A stretch of DNA of 64,000 nucleotides from Micromonospora cabrerizensis (GCF_022230955.1 NZ_JAKKFI010000047.1:62001-126000); one strand, 5' to 3'. Counted from the stretch's first letter, positions 18,264 to 28,212 are shown. A program made the numbers and translations. The notes: generated by a model not told the origin, from the letters alone.

Positions 18264-18844
18264 GATGTCCCCTCTCCTGTCGGGGTGCCGGCGGCCGGCA
18301 CCACCTCCAGCCGGTCCAGCAGCACCAGGAACGCCTCGGCGTACGGCGAGTGCTCCGTCTCCTTGCGTACCCGTTCCCAGTCGATCTGCTCCCGCAGCGA
18401 CCGGGCCAGCGGCAGGCCACGGGCGAAGTCGCAGTAGTGCTGGGAGAAGCTGAGCAGCTTGTGCACCATCAGCTGGGAGGCGGACAGGACCGGCATCTGG
18501 ATCGCGTCCACCGGCCGGATGACCGTGTCGGCGAACGTCTCCTCCGTCACCGGTGTCTCGATCGGCCGGTGGATCAGGTCCACCATCCGGCCGTCGTCGA
18601 AGACCTTGACCAGCCAGTCCTCCGGTGGGCGCTCGGCGACGAAGCCGGCGGCGACCAGGGCCTCGAGCGCCTTCTCCACGTCGGCCTCCCGGATCAGGAA
18701 GTCGACGTCGTGCTCGCTGGAGTGGCCCCCGTGGGCGTAGACGGCGAAGCTGCCGCCCAGGGCGAACGGGATCTCGGACTGCTTGAGCACGGCGGCGACC
18801 TTCTTGAGGGTGTGCACCAGACTCTCGTCTCCGCGCTCAGCCAT
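18260..18844 (-). CDS. Nucleotidyltransferase family protein
   Basis: A 194-residue protein of the MNT/nucleotidyltransferase superfamily. The catalytic GGSF and HDVDF pair falls at about residues 29-45, and a helical domain follows. ATG 18844, with GGGAGA upstream, was chosen over a longer opening that reads through the promoter region. It heads the four-gene operon. Family members include antitoxin-like and aminoglycoside-type transferases, but nothing here identifies the substrate. Confidence 0.8.
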   Translation of the reverse strand: MAERGDESLVHTLKKVAAVLKQSEIPFALGGSFAVYAHGGHSSEHDVDFLIREADVEKALEALVAAGFVAERPPEDWLVKVFDDGRMVDLIHRPIETPVTEETFADTVIRPVDAIQMPVLSASQLMVHKLLSFSQHYCDFARGLPLARSLREQIDWERVRKETEHSPYAEAFLVLLDRLEVVPAAGTPTGEGTS

Positions 18845-19007
18845 CTGGTTCTCCCGTCGTCGTGTTGGTGGACCGGCGGTTGGACTCGAACTCCGGTACC
18901 CGGCATTCCGGTCGGCCACACCTGCGGGTGTCCCGGTCGGGTGTCAACAGGAACAAACCATCACATACCTCACGGGTCGGGTGCGCGAGTCGGATAACCT
19001 ATGGAGG

Positions 19008-19697
19008 GTGGCCAGATCATCGGGGATGCGACGACGCAGGGCCCGGTTGCGCACCGTCGCCCTCATCGGCATCGACGGCTCGGGCAAGACCACTCAGGCA
19101 CACCGACTGGCCGACGCGCTGACCGCTGCCGGCCGCCCCGCGACGTACCGCCGCAACGCCAGCGGGCGTCGCTGGCTCGGCCGGCTCGCCAACCGGCTGG
19201 GGCGGCCCGACGCCCAGCGGCTCGTCGGGCGCGACGGCGTGCTGGCGGTGGAGTCCGTGCTGCGCTGGCTCGCCATCGCCGTAGCCCTGGTCAGCTGTCT
19301 GCTCACCGGCCGGACAGCGGTGATGGACCGCTACTCCGCCTGCCAGTACGCGAGCATCCGGGCCCACGGCGGGCAGCGCTGGGAGCGACTCGCGCGGGCC
19401 GGCTACCGGCTCTTTCCGACGCCACAGGTGACCTTCCTGCTGGCCGTGGACCCGGCGGAGGCGTACCGGCGCATCGAGGAACGCGGCACCGATCACGAGA
19501 CGATGGGCTGGCTGACGGCGGCGGACACCGCCTACCGGGCCCTGCCCGAATACCCGAGTTTCGTGCTGGTGGACGCGGGCCGCACGGCCGAGGAGGTCAC
19601 CGAGCAGATCCAGGCGCACCTGGAGACCTGGCTGCCCGCGCCCTCCTCGACGGCCTCCGGTGAGGTGGGCCCGCTGGTGACTCAGGCCCGCCCGTAG
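19008..19697 (+). CDS. Thymidylate kinase-like P-loop protein
   Basis: A 229-residue protein with the P-loop GIDGSGKTTQ, the nucleoside motif MDRYSACQYAS and a late strand carrying DPAEAYRRIEERG, matching the thymidylate kinase fold. A basic, partly hydrophobic insert (about residues 60-100) sets it apart from housekeeping kinases, so the substrate is uncertain. GTG 19008 is chosen because TAACCT at 18995-19000 would start transcription at or next to it, giving a leaderless message; ATG 19026 is the alternative. The gene overlaps the end of the convergent SDR gene by 16 bases. Confidence 0.8.
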   Translation: MARSSGMRRRRARLRTVALIGIDGSGKTTQAHRLADALTAAGRPATYRRNASGRRWLGRLANRLGRPDAQRLVGRDGVLAVESVLRWLAIAVALVSCLLTGRTAVMDRYSACQYASIRAHGGQRWERLARAGYRLFPTPQVTFLLAVDPAEAYRRIEERGTDHETMGWLTAADTAYRALPEYPSFVLVDAGRTAEEVTEQIQAHLETWLPAPSSTASGEVGPLVTQARP

Positions 19698-20371
19698 ACC
19701 GGGACGGTGGCACCGCTGGTCGGGGCCGACTCCTCCGAGGCGAGGAAACGGATCACCGATGCGATCTCGGCCGGCGCGACCCAACGGGAGTGGTCGGCGT
19801 CGGGCTGCGCAGCCCGGTTCGCCGGGGTGTCGATGACGCTGGGCAGCACCGTGTTGCAGCGGACGTTGCGGGGCCGGTATTCGACCGCGACCGCGTTGGC
19901 GAAGGCCAGCACCCCCGCCTTGGCCGTCACATAACCGGCCGCGCCCGGAAACGGGGCGACCGCCGCGCGGGCCGAGACGCACACCACCGCGCCGCCGCCG
20001 GCCGCCACGAGATGCGGCAGCGCGGCCTGGGTGACCAGGTAGGTCGGCCGCAGGTTGACGGTGAGCATCCGCTCGAACACCTCGATCGGCGTCTCGTGCA
20101 CCAGACCTCCGCTGGCGTACCCGCCGACCAGGTTGACCACGGCCCGCAGCGGCGCCGCCGGGTCGTCGGCGGCGACCTCGACCGCCCGCGCCGCGTCCGC
20201 CGGGTCGCTGAGGTCCGCGACCAGCCGGACCACCCCCGCCGCCGGCTCCGACCCGGGTCGGGCTTTCCGCTCCGGTACGACCACCCGCCAGCCCGCCTCG
20301 ACTAACGCGGCGACGGCCGCCCCGCCGAGCCCGCCACTTCCTCCGGTCACCAGAACGCTGCGCTCCGCCAT
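19682..20371 (-). CDS. SDR family oxidoreductase
   Basis: A 229-residue short-chain dehydrogenase with the cofactor motif VTGGSGGLGG at the N-terminus and the catalytic pair in GYVTAKAG (Tyr-x3-Lys). A Ser sits upstream in VSARAAV. The cofactor is likely NAD(P)H but the substrate is unknown. ATG 20371 begins the protein just before the Rossmann strand. The 163-base gap to the divergent epimerase gene carries a long inverted repeat. Confidence 0.9.
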   Translation of the reverse strand: MAERSVLVTGGSGGLGGAAVAALVEAGWRVVVPERKARPGSEPAAGVVRLVADLSDPADAARAVEVAADDPAAPLRAVVNLVGGYASGGLVHETPIEVFERMLTVNLRPTYLVTQAALPHLVAAGGGAVVCVSARAAVAPFPGAAGYVTAKAGVLAFANAVAVEYRPRNVRCNTVLPSVIDTPANRAAQPDADHSRWVAPAEIASVIRFLASEESAPTSGATVPVYGRA

Positions 20372-20419
20372 GCGCCTCACGCTAGCGCCCCGTCCCACCG
20401 CACCCTCAGCCGCTCCGTC

Positions 20420-20474
20420 GATCATGAAGTTATTGCCGCGACACGCCGACCCGCGTGGCAACAACTTCATGATC
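20420..20474. repeat. Long inverted repeat in a divergent promoter region
   Basis: An 18-base arm at 20420-20437 (GATCATGAAGTTATTGCC) matches the complement of 20457-20474 with one mismatch around a 19-base centre. It lies between two divergent genes, where a terminator is not expected. A similar GATCA-GA-GTT palindrome occurs at 35176-35231. Confidence 0.8.
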
Positions 20475-20534
20475 ACGGTCTGCCGTGGGCAGACTGGCTG
20501 GCCTGATCGCCCGTCGGCAGCGCAGGATCGGCGG

Positions 20535-21551
20535 ATGCGGATCCTTGTTCTCGGCGGCACCCGGTTCCTCGGTCGGGCGGTGGCGCACCTCGCGCTGGCG
20601 CAGGGCCACGACGTCACCTGCGCGGCCCGGGGCGTCTCCGGTGTCGTGCCGGCCGGGGCCCGGTTCGTGCCGGTCGACCGGGACGACCCGGACGCGTTGG
20701 TGCCGTTCGCCGACGACGGCTTCGATGCCGTGGTCGATGTGACCCGCCAGGTCAGCCACGCCCAACACGCGCTCTCCGCACTGGCCGACCGGGTGGGGCA
20801 CTGGTCGTTCGTGTCGACGATCTCGGTGTACGCGGACAACACCACCCCGGGCCAGACCGCCGCGGACGCGCCCGTGCTGCCGGCCGCCCCGCCGGACGTG
20901 GACGGTCCGGTCGGCCCGGACCACCGCTGGTACGGCGAGTGCAAGGTGAGCATCGAGCAGGCGGTCCGCGAACGGGTGGGCGTGGACCGCTCGTTCATCT
21001 GCCGCGCGGGCCTGATCGTCGGTGCCGAGGACCCGAGCGACCGCTTTCCGTACTGGGTGCGGCGGCTGTCGGCCGGCGGCGAGGTGCTCGCGCCCGGGCG
21101 GCCGTCCGACCGGGTGCAGTTCGTGGACGTCGCCGATCTGGCGGCCTGGTTGCTGCACGCCGCCGACACCCGCCTCAGCGGCACGTACGACGGCATCGGG
21201 CCGGCGATGAGCCGAGCGGACCTGCTGGCCGGAGTGGCCGCCGGGCTGGGCGTACCAGAGCCGGTCCTGACCTGGGTCGATCAGGAGTTCCTGGCGTCCC
21301 ACGACGTTCGTGAGTGGTCGGGGGAGCGGGCGCTGCCGCTCTGGGTGCGACTGCCGGAGTCCGGCGGCCTGATGGACCGCGACGCCCGACCGGCTCTGGA
21401 CGCCGGGCTGGCGATCCGTCCGTTGCCCGACACCGTTCGGGCGACCGCGTCCTGGATGGCAGCGCAGCCGGCCGCCGTACGGCAGGGTGGTCTCGACCCG
21501 GCGGATGAGGCGGCGGTCCTGCGGGAGTGGCAGGCTGTGCGGGACCGGTGA
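20535..21551 (+). CDS. NAD-dependent epimerase/dehydratase-like reductase
   Basis: A 338-residue extended-SDR protein beginning MRILVLGGTRFLGRAV, a Rossmann motif. The catalytic Tyr-x3-Lys is in WYGECKVSIEQ and the preceding Ser-rich strand is FVSTISVYAD. The family includes nucleotide-sugar epimerases and isoflavone-reductase-like enzymes, and the substrate is not evident. ATG 20535 is the natural start, as the Rossmann strand begins at once. A 73-base gap separates it from the murR-type gene. Confidence 0.85.
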   Translation: MRILVLGGTRFLGRAVAHLALAQGHDVTCAARGVSGVVPAGARFVPVDRDDPDALVPFADDGFDAVVDVTRQVSHAQHALSALADRVGHWSFVSTISVYADNTTPGQTAADAPVLPAAPPDVDGPVGPDHRWYGECKVSIEQAVRERVGVDRSFICRAGLIVGAEDPSDRFPYWVRRLSAGGEVLAPGRPSDRVQFVDVADLAAWLLHAADTRLSGTYDGIGPAMSRADLLAGVAAGLGVPEPVLTWVDQEFLASHDVREWSGERALPLWVRLPESGGLMDRDARPALDAGLAIRPLPDTVRATASWMAAQPAAVRQGGLDPADEAAVLREWQAVRDR

Positions 21552-21589
21552 TCCCGGCTGCCGACACTTTTCCTACCGGACAGTCATAG

Positions 21590-21622
21590 TTGACGCTTAC
21601 GCCTGGTGAAAGTAAGTTTCAC
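21590..21622 (+). promoter_or_regulatory. Promoter with overlapping MurR/RpiR operator
   Basis: TTGACG at 21590-21595 and TAAGTT at 21613-21618 are separated by exactly 17 bases. The palindrome GTGAAAGTAAGTTTCAC (21606-21622) overlaps the -10. The GTG start lies six bases past the -10, so the message should be leaderless. A regulator bound to the palindrome would shut its own promoter. Confidence 0.75.
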
Positions 21623-21624
21623 CC

Positions 21625-22539
21625 GTGGCGAAGAGTCCGAAGATTTCTGCGAGTCAGGAGCCCGGTGGGCTGATCGTCCACATCAGTGGGCTGTTGCCGT
21701 CGCTGTCGCCCGCCGAGCAGCGGGTTGCCCGGCTGGTCGTGTCCGATCCGGCCGCTGCGGCCCGGCGGACCATCACCGACCTCGCCACCGCAGCGGAGAC
21801 ATCCGAGGCGACCGTCATCCGGTTCTGCCGTTCGGTGGGCATGGACGGTTACCCGCAACTGCGCATCCGCCTCGCCGCCGAGGCCGCTCGCCGGATCGAG
21901 CCGCCGGACGCCCGGGTGGTCGGTGGTGACATCCCGCCCGGCGCCGACCTCGCCCAGATCATCGCCACCATCGCGTTCAACGACGCCCGGGCGGTCGAGG
22001 AGACTGCCGAGCAGCTCGACCCCGCCGTCTGCGAGCAGGTGGTCGAGGCGATCAGTGGTGCCGGTCGGATCGACATCTACGGCGCCGGCGCCAGCGGGTT
22101 CGTCGCCTCCGACTTCCAGCAGAAGCTGCACCGCATCGGCCGGATCGCCTTCTACTTCCCGGACGTGCACACCGCCTTGACCTCGGCCGCCCTCCTCGGC
22201 CGGGGCGACGTGGCGATCGGCATCTCACACACCGGCACCACCTCGGACGTGATCGAGGTGCTGGAGCAGGCCCGCACCCGAGGTGCCGTCACCGTGGCGC
22301 TGACCAACTTCCCGCGTTCGCCGATCACCGACGTCGCGGACTTCGTGTTGACCACGGCGGCTCGCGAAACCACCTACCGCTCCGGCGCGACCGCCAGCCG
22401 GCTGGCCCAGCTCACCGTCGTCGACTGCCTCTTCGTCGGGGTGGCCGCCCGCAACCGGGCCCGGGCCCGCAAGGCACTGGAGGCGACCGCCGAGGCGGTC
22501 CAGTCGCACCGGGTGGGTGCCAACCGGAGGCGGGCATGA
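21625..22539 (+). CDS. MurR/RpiR family transcriptional regulator
   Basis: A 304-residue RpiR-type regulator. An N-terminal helix-turn-helix domain (LATAAETSEATVIRFCRSVG) is followed by a SIS sugar-phosphate-binding domain (IDIYGAGASGFVASDFQQKL and GISHTGTTSDVIEVLEQAR). Four-base overlap with murQ suggests it senses N-acetylmuramic acid 6-phosphate, as MurR does in E. coli. GTG 21625 is supported by the promoter spacing, which predicts a leaderless transcript. Autoregulation is likely through the palindrome at 21606-21622. Confidence 0.92.
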   Translation: MAKSPKISASQEPGGLIVHISGLLPSLSPAEQRVARLVVSDPAAAARRTITDLATAAETSEATVIRFCRSVGMDGYPQLRIRLAAEAARRIEPPDARVVGGDIPPGADLAQIIATIAFNDARAVEETAEQLDPAVCEQVVEAISGAGRIDIYGAGASGFVASDFQQKLHRIGRIAFYFPDVHTALTSAALLGRGDVAIGISHTGTTSDVIEVLEQARTRGAVTVALTNFPRSPITDVADFVLTTAARETTYRSGATASRLAQLTVVDCLFVGVAARNRARARKALEATAEAVQSHRVGANRRRA

Positions 22540-23492
22540 CGGCCGGTGCGGTGGAGCCGGACGAGGACATGCCAGCACCGCCCACTCGGCCGACGGTCCG
22601 GGTGGGTGCACCCACCGAGCGGCGCAACCCCCTCAGCGTCGACCTCGACCTGATGTCGACCCGGGACGTCCTCACCGTGATCAACGAGGCGGACCGGCGG
22701 GTGCCGGCCGCGGTCGCCGCGGTGCTCGACGAGATCGCCGCCACCGTCGACCTGGCGGTCGCGGCACTGCGCGGCGGTCACCGGGTGCACTATTTCGGCG
22801 CCGGCACGTCCGGCCGCCTGGGAGTGCTCGACGCGGCGGAGCTGGCACCCACCTTCAACTCGCCCCGGCACTGGTTCTGCGCCCACCTCGCCGGTGGCCC
22901 GGACGCCATGTGGCGGGCCGTGGAGGACGCCGAGGACGACGAGCGGGGCGGCGCGGTCGAGGCGGCCAGTTGTGTGCGCGCCGGTGACCTGGTGGTCGGT
23001 CTGGCGGCCAGCGGACGCACCCCGTACGTCCTCGGGGCGCTCGCCGCGGCCCGGGCCAAGGGTGCTTCGACGGTGCTGCTCTGCGCCAATCCGGAGGCGG
23101 AGGCCGCCCGCTCGGTCGACGTGTTCATCGGGGTGGACACCGGACCCGAGGTGGTCACCGGGTCGACCCGGATGAAGGCGGGCACCGCACAGAAGTTGGT
23201 GCTCAACACGTTCTCGACCGCCGTCATGGTGCGTCTGGGCCGGGTCTACTCGAACCTCATGATCGATATGGTCGCCACCAACGCGAAGCTCCGGGGACGA
23301 ATGATCTCGATCCTGGTCGAGGCCACCGGCTGCTCCGAGCAGGTCTCCCAGCAGGCCCTCGCCGAGGCCGACGGTGACCTGAAGACGGCGCTCGTCTCCC
23401 TGGTCTCCGGCGCCGAGGTCGATGCCGCCCGGGCCGCGCTGGCCCGCTCCGCCGACCAGGTCCGCGGCGCGCTCGCCCTGCTCGCGTCCTAG
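22536..23492 (+). CDS. murQ: N-acetylmuramic acid 6-phosphate etherase
   Basis: A 318-residue MurQ that cleaves the lactyl ether of N-acetylmuramic acid 6-phosphate to give N-acetylglucosamine 6-phosphate during wall recycling. The SIS-domain motif FGAGTSGRLGVLDAAELAPTF contains the catalytic Glu, and GVDTGPEVVTGSTRMKAGTA is a second signature. The ATG overlaps the stop of the murR-type gene. About 30 extra N-terminal residues are Pro-rich. No MurNAc kinase or phosphotransferase gene lies nearby. Confidence 0.95.
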   Translation: MTAGAVEPDEDMPAPPTRPTVRVGAPTERRNPLSVDLDLMSTRDVLTVINEADRRVPAAVAAVLDEIAATVDLAVAALRGGHRVHYFGAGTSGRLGVLDAAELAPTFNSPRHWFCAHLAGGPDAMWRAVEDAEDDERGGAVEAASCVRAGDLVVGLAASGRTPYVLGALAAARAKGASTVLLCANPEAEAARSVDVFIGVDTGPEVVTGSTRMKAGTAQKLVLNTFSTAVMVRLGRVYSNLMIDMVATNAKLRGRMISILVEATGCSEQVSQQALAEADGDLKTALVSLVSGAEVDAARAALARSADQVRGALALLAS

Positions 23493-23872
23493 CCCCGCCC
23501 GCCCCACCGGGAAGCGAACCGGGCTTCGGATTGTTCATCAGGCCGGGGGGTAATAACACTCCCGGTGGATGAACCGGCCGGTCCGCCGATGCGTATCAGC
23601 CAGTGACCAGGATCGCAGTGCGGTGGTGACCCGGGTCGCTGTGCCTGCGGGCTGGCGGTGTTGCCATGGTCGGTGACCCGTGCGTGGCGCCCAGCGTAGA
23701 GCCGCCAGACGGGGTCCCTGACAGCAAACATGGACCGTGCTCTCAGCTACTACTCAGGCATTCGTGACACTTTCGACTCACGAGACGGAATCCCCGACAC
23801 GTCTCATCTGTTGTGTAGGTGTCAGCACCGATGGGCACAGCAGAAGTTACCAGGGGCTGACGGACGTGGGGA
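23493..23872. other. Intergenic leader region before the sigma factor gene
   Basis: About 380 bases without a supported gene. AT-richer patches (around 23548-23555 and 23735-23830) could hold promoters, but no -35/-10 pair with good spacing stands out. Short openings here do not show codon bias. Confidence 0.4.
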
Positions 23873-24862
<990 letters not shown>

Positions 24863-24873
24863 CCTGGTAGTAA

Positions 24874-24922
24874 TACGGCGAACGGCCGGCGTCCGATAGG
24901 GGGACGCCGGCCGTTCGCCGTA
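24874..24922. terminator. Perfect 21-bp bidirectional terminator
   Basis: Arms 24874-24894 and 24902-24922 are exactly complementary over 21 bases around a seven-base loop. It lies between the convergent sigma factor and NlpC/P60 genes. Confidence 0.9.
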
Positions 24923-24931
24923 ACCGTTGGA

Positions 24932-25909
24932 CTAGCGGACCCGACCGTAGCCCTGGATGGGCATCATGTTCATGCCCCGCTTGAGCACGTTGCGACCGGC
25001 GCTGGGCGCGTCGATCACCTGGCCGCCGCCCACGTAGAGCGCGACATGCCCGAGCCCGCTGTAGAACACCAGGTCACCTGGACGTAGGTCGCCCCGGCCG
25101 ATGTGTGCCACCGCACCCCACTGCATCCGGGTGTTGTGTGGCAGGGACTTTCCGGCCGCCCGCCATGCCGCCGAGGTGAGCCCGGAACAGTCGTAGCCGT
25201 TCGGCCCGTCGCCCGCCCAGACGTACGGCTTGCCCAGCGCGCCGAACGCGTAGCGCACCGCGGCCCCGGCGTCACCGGCCACCGCGGGCACGTTCTTGGC
25301 CTCGGCCACCGCGGCCTTGGGCTCGGGTCGCTCGGCGGCTGCCCCGTACGCCTGCTCGCGCAGCTCGTACAGTCTGGCCAGGTCCTGCTCGATCTGCTTC
25401 TTGCCCGCCGCGAGCTGACGGGCCTGTGCGGCCTGTCGGGCCAGCGTGGCGTCCAGGCGGGACTTCTCGTCGAGCAGTTGCCGCTGGTCGGCGGTGTAGC
25501 CGGAGATGCTCTCCTGCCGCTGGCGGGTCAGTTGGTCGAGCGTGCCGAGACGGTCCAGCAGCGCGGTGGCGCCCTCGGCGCGTAGCAGGGCGTCCGCGGT
25601 CCGCAGGCCGCCGGTCTTGTACGCGGTGGTGGCCAGCTCGGCCACGTCGGCCTGGCTCTGCCTGGCCTGCTCTTCGAGTGGGCCGATGCGGGCCTGTAAT
25701 CGGGCCACCGCGGCCTCGTTGGTCTTGATCTCCTCACGCAGCTTGTTGTACGACTCGACGACCCGCTCCAACTCGGTCGAGGACGTCTCGATCCGGCGGG
25801 TCAGGTCGGCGGGGGACGGCTCGGCGCGAGCCACCGCCGTCGGGGCGATCAGCGCGGCCGACATGCCGGCCAGCGCCACGGTACGCAGCAGGTTTCTCAG
25901 GGATGACAA
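24932..25909 (-). CDS. Secreted NlpC/P60 cell-wall peptidase
   Basis: A 325-residue exported endopeptidase. A signal peptide ends near ALIAPTAVARA. A coiled-coil region (about residues 35-190) resembles RipA-like hydrolases, and the NlpC/P60 domain ends the protein with catalytic Cys in NGYDCSGLTSAAW and His in SGLGHVALYVGGG. It should cut stem peptides of peptidoglycan. TTG 25909 was chosen: GAGAGGGG lies about ten bases upstream and the signal peptide is then of normal length. Longer readings enter the 490-base leader. The mature catalytic domain ends at the terminator shared with the sigma gene. Confidence 0.88.
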   Translation of the reverse strand: MSSLRNLLRTVALAGMSAALIAPTAVARAEPSPADLTRRIETSSTELERVVESYNKLREEIKTNEAAVARLQARIGPLEEQARQSQADVAELATTAYKTGGLRTADALLRAEGATALLDRLGTLDQLTRQRQESISGYTADQRQLLDEKSRLDATLARQAAQARQLAAGKKQIEQDLARLYELREQAYGAAAERPEPKAAVAEAKNVPAVAGDAGAAVRYAFGALGKPYVWAGDGPNGYDCSGLTSAAWRAAGKSLPHNTRMQWGAVAHIGRGDLRPGDLVFYSGLGHVALYVGGGQVIDAPSAGRNVLKRGMNMMPIQGYGRVR

Positions 25910-26401
25910 GAGCGAAAGGCCCCTCTCCCACGGCCGCCGGGGCTGCTGACGCCCTCGGCGACACCGGCCGGGGCCACCCGGGCGGACGGCACTGGGCCGG
26001 ACCGGCTCGCCCAACCTAACCCGGGACTGATGTCGCCCGCAGTTGAAGCAGGGGCGAATGTTGGCCAAGTGGCGGGTCGTACCCCTGCGGTGGGTGGCGT
26101 CATCGTGACTGTTGACGCGTGACAGGGAGGGGCGTACCGCCCTTTTGGTGGACTACTGACGGAAATACGACTTTCGTCGTTCCGGGCGTATGCCGCCGGA
26201 TACCTGCCCCTCATAACCGATAAAACCTGAAATGGATGCTGTTTCTCGGCGATGTCCCCGGCTGGGGGAGCTGTCGGGAGTCCATAAACACCCAGGTCGG
26301 CTGGCGGTGTCCCAACACAATGAACGGAGCCGGGAATCCCGTCGACAGGTAGCGATGCCGTTCGGGGTCACCTCGGCCAACCGTCCCCCGCGGGAGGAAC
26401 C
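25910..26401. other. Long divergent intergenic region
   Basis: About 490 bases between the divergent NlpC/P60 and DUF6232 genes. NlpC/P60 genes in actinobacteria often have a c-di-AMP riboswitch, but I could not match that motif here. It is AT-richer than its surroundings near 26155-26245 and must hold two promoters. No gene is supported. Confidence 0.5.
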
Positions 26402-26923
26402 GTGAATCGTGAAGGCGCAGGAACGAAGCCGCCGCGAACGGTGCCGGGCGCCCGGTCGACCCTGCTGTACGCCCGGCCCGGCATCATCGTGACCGTCGAC
26501 CGGTTCACCGCCGGTCGTACCAGCTACCAGGTCGCCGACCTGACCCATCTGCGCACCACCCGGGGCCCGCACGACCGGATCGCCGTCCGGGCCGTGGTCA
26601 TCACCGCCAGCATGCTCGGCGGTGTCGGCCTGTTGCTCGGCTTCACCGGCGGTCTGCACCGCCTGACCGCCGGGGCGTACCTCATCCTGGGCGCGGTGTT
26701 CCTGCTCCCGGCCGCGCTCGCCCTGGTGGGCGATCGCTGGCGCCCACCGCCGTACGAGCTGTGGGGGTGGTATCGAGGATCGGAGACGCTGCTGTTCAGC
26801 GCCGACGACGAGAGGCAGTTCGGGCAGGTCACGCGGGCACTGTTGCGGGCCCGGGAAGTGAACCGGTACGGCGGCTGGGTCGACCCGCTCGCGTCGGCCG
26901 ACCCGTGGCGACCCCGTCGTTGA
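26402..26923 (+). CDS. DUF6232-like membrane protein
   Basis: A 173-residue protein with two adjacent membrane segments in its middle (about residues 60-80 and 88-110). The N-terminal part (LYARPGIIVTVDRFTAGRTS) forms the short strands typical of this family. The family name is from memory of the pattern and is moderately sure. GGGAGGAACC precedes GTG 26402. No function is known. Confidence 0.65.
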   Translation: MNREGAGTKPPRTVPGARSTLLYARPGIIVTVDRFTAGRTSYQVADLTHLRTTRGPHDRIAVRAVVITASMLGGVGLLLGFTGGLHRLTAGAYLILGAVFLLPAALALVGDRWRPPPYELWGWYRGSETLLFSADDERQFGQVTRALLRAREVNRYGGWVDPLASADPWRPRR

Positions 26924-26931
26924 CCCGACGG

Positions 26932-26966
26932 CGCTGGGCCGGCGGCGAGGTGACGTCGGCCCAGCG
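26932..26966. terminator. Possible terminator between convergent small membrane protein genes
   Basis: A 10-base stem (26932-26941 with 26957-26966) around a 15-base loop lies between the DUF6232 and DUF3817 gene ends. It is weaker than the other hairpins here. Confidence 0.45.
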
Positions 26967-26971
26967 GCCGT

Positions 26972-27343
26972 TCAGCGGGCGACCGGCTCCGGAGTCCGTT
27001 GCTCCTGCGGCGCGGCCACCCAGGCGCTGACCCGGCGCTCGGCGTAGAACGAGACGAAGGGCACGGTGCCGGCCAACATCACCAGCAGCATCCGCTTCAG
27101 CGGCCAGTCGGCGCGGCGGCTCAGGTCGAACGCGGCCACCAGGTAGATCATGTAGAGGAAGCCGTGCGCCGGCCCGATCGTCTCGACCACGACCGGGTTG
27201 TCGAACCCGTACTTCAGGGGCATGCCGATCACGACCAGCAGGATCAGCACCACGCCCACGATCCAGGCGATCACGCGGTACCGGGTAAGGGCAGCGCCCA
27301 CCGTCGTCCGTCCTTCCGAGCCCGGCTCAGCCGGGATAGTCAC
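26972..27343 (-). CDS. DUF3817 integral membrane protein
   Basis: A 123-residue protein with three predicted membrane helices and the DUF3817 pattern ([19 protein letters not shown], then [19 protein letters not shown] with a conserved His). These small proteins are widespread in actinobacteria and of unknown role. The start overlaps the upstream gene by 17 bases, so the two are one operon. Confidence 0.85.
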   Translation of the reverse strand: MTIPAEPGSEGRTTVGAALTRYRVIAWIVGVVLILLVVIGMPLKYGFDNPVVVETIGPAHGFLYMIYLVAAFDLSRRADWPLKRMLLVMLAGTVPFVSFYAERRVSAWVAAPQEQRTPEPVAR

Positions 27344-27749
27344 CGGGCCGGGCGCCCGGATTGGCGTTCAACCATGACAGGTAGTGGTTGTAGGCGGCCA
27401 GGTCGGTGTCCTGGACGGCATCGTCGCCGACCGGCGCGCGGGAGACCCGTACCGGTCGGCGCACCGCCGGGCGGGAACCCGCGGTGACGGCCGGCTCCGG
27501 CGTGACGGCCGGGTCCGGCGGTGGCGCGTCGGCCTCCGCCGCCCGGTTGCGGGCCAGCTTCACCTCACGCCACCAGACGTAGACCACGAACCCGGCGAAG
27601 ATCGGCCACTCGACCGCGTACCCCCAGCTCAGGCTGTTGCCGGCCGCGGCTCGGCTGACCTGCCACCAACCCAGCCCGAGGAAACCCACGGTCAGCACGA
27701 CCATGGCCACGTGACGCGCGATCCACGCCGGGGTCCAGAGCCGCCTCAT
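27327..27749 (-). CDS. Small membrane protein upstream of DUF3817
   Basis: A 140-residue protein with two membrane helices (about residues 10-30 and 42-62), a basic juxtamembrane patch ([14 protein letters not shown]) and a Pro-rich cytoplasmic tail that ends in a conserved-looking segment ([18 protein letters not shown]). ATG 27749 was preferred to longer readings that lie in the promoter region. A similar gene often precedes DUF3817 in actinobacteria. Function unknown. Confidence 0.75.
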   Translation of the reverse strand: MRRLWTPAWIARHVAMVVLTVGFLGLGWWQVSRAAAGNSLSWGYAVEWPIFAGFVVYVWWREVKLARNRAAEADAPPPDPAVTPEPAVTAGSRPAVRRPVRVSRAPVGDDAVQDTDLAAYNHYLSWLNANPGARPGDYPG

Positions 27750-27870
27750 GGCATCGAGGGTACCGGGGACGGTGCCGGTCTCCGACACCGTGTCGTAGCT
27801 GCCGTGGGTTTGGCGTTCCCGCGCCTGGGCAATCGTCTAGACGCCAGCCCAAACGAGATCAAGGGGGGCG

Positions 27871-28212
27871 ATGATGACCGGATCGGTACGTGAGGACGGC
27901 TTTGCGTCCAGCGGCAGCAGCGACATGAGCCCGGAGCAGCGGGTGCCCGAGTGGGGCGGCGACCACCTTGCCGACCCGGCGGGCTCCACGAGTCTCGACG
28001 GTGATCTCCCCGGCATCGACCCGACGGAGTTGACCGACGAGGATCTGATCCGCGAGATGCACAGCCTGCACCGCACCCGCCTCGACACCCTGCGGCACGC
28101 GGCGGACTCCGCCCTCGCCAACCACCTGCGTCGCACGGCGGAGCTTGAGACCGAGTACCTGGCCCGCCACCCGGGCCGCGAGGTCGACCCCAACCGCCTG
28201 CGGGACGCGTGA
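27871..28212 (+). CDS. DUF6158-like small acidic protein
   Basis: A 113-residue hydrophilic protein. The second half is a helical region (LTDEDLIREMHSLHRTRLDT and LRRTAELETEYLARHPGRE) that I associate with DUF6158. The first half is low-complexity. It overlaps the next gene (TGATG), so they form an operon. No function is known. Confidence 0.65.
   Translation: MMTGSVREDGFASSGSSDMSPEQRVPEWGGDHLADPAGSTSLDGDLPGIDPTELTDEDLIREMHSLHRTRLDTLRHAADSALANHLRRTAELETEYLARHPGREVDPNRLRDA

Noticed and set aside
25910..26401. Possible c-di-AMP riboswitch before the NlpC/P60 gene
   Set aside because: The expected conserved blocks were looked for on both strands. Only a short CCGACAGCT-like match was found, in the wrong order.
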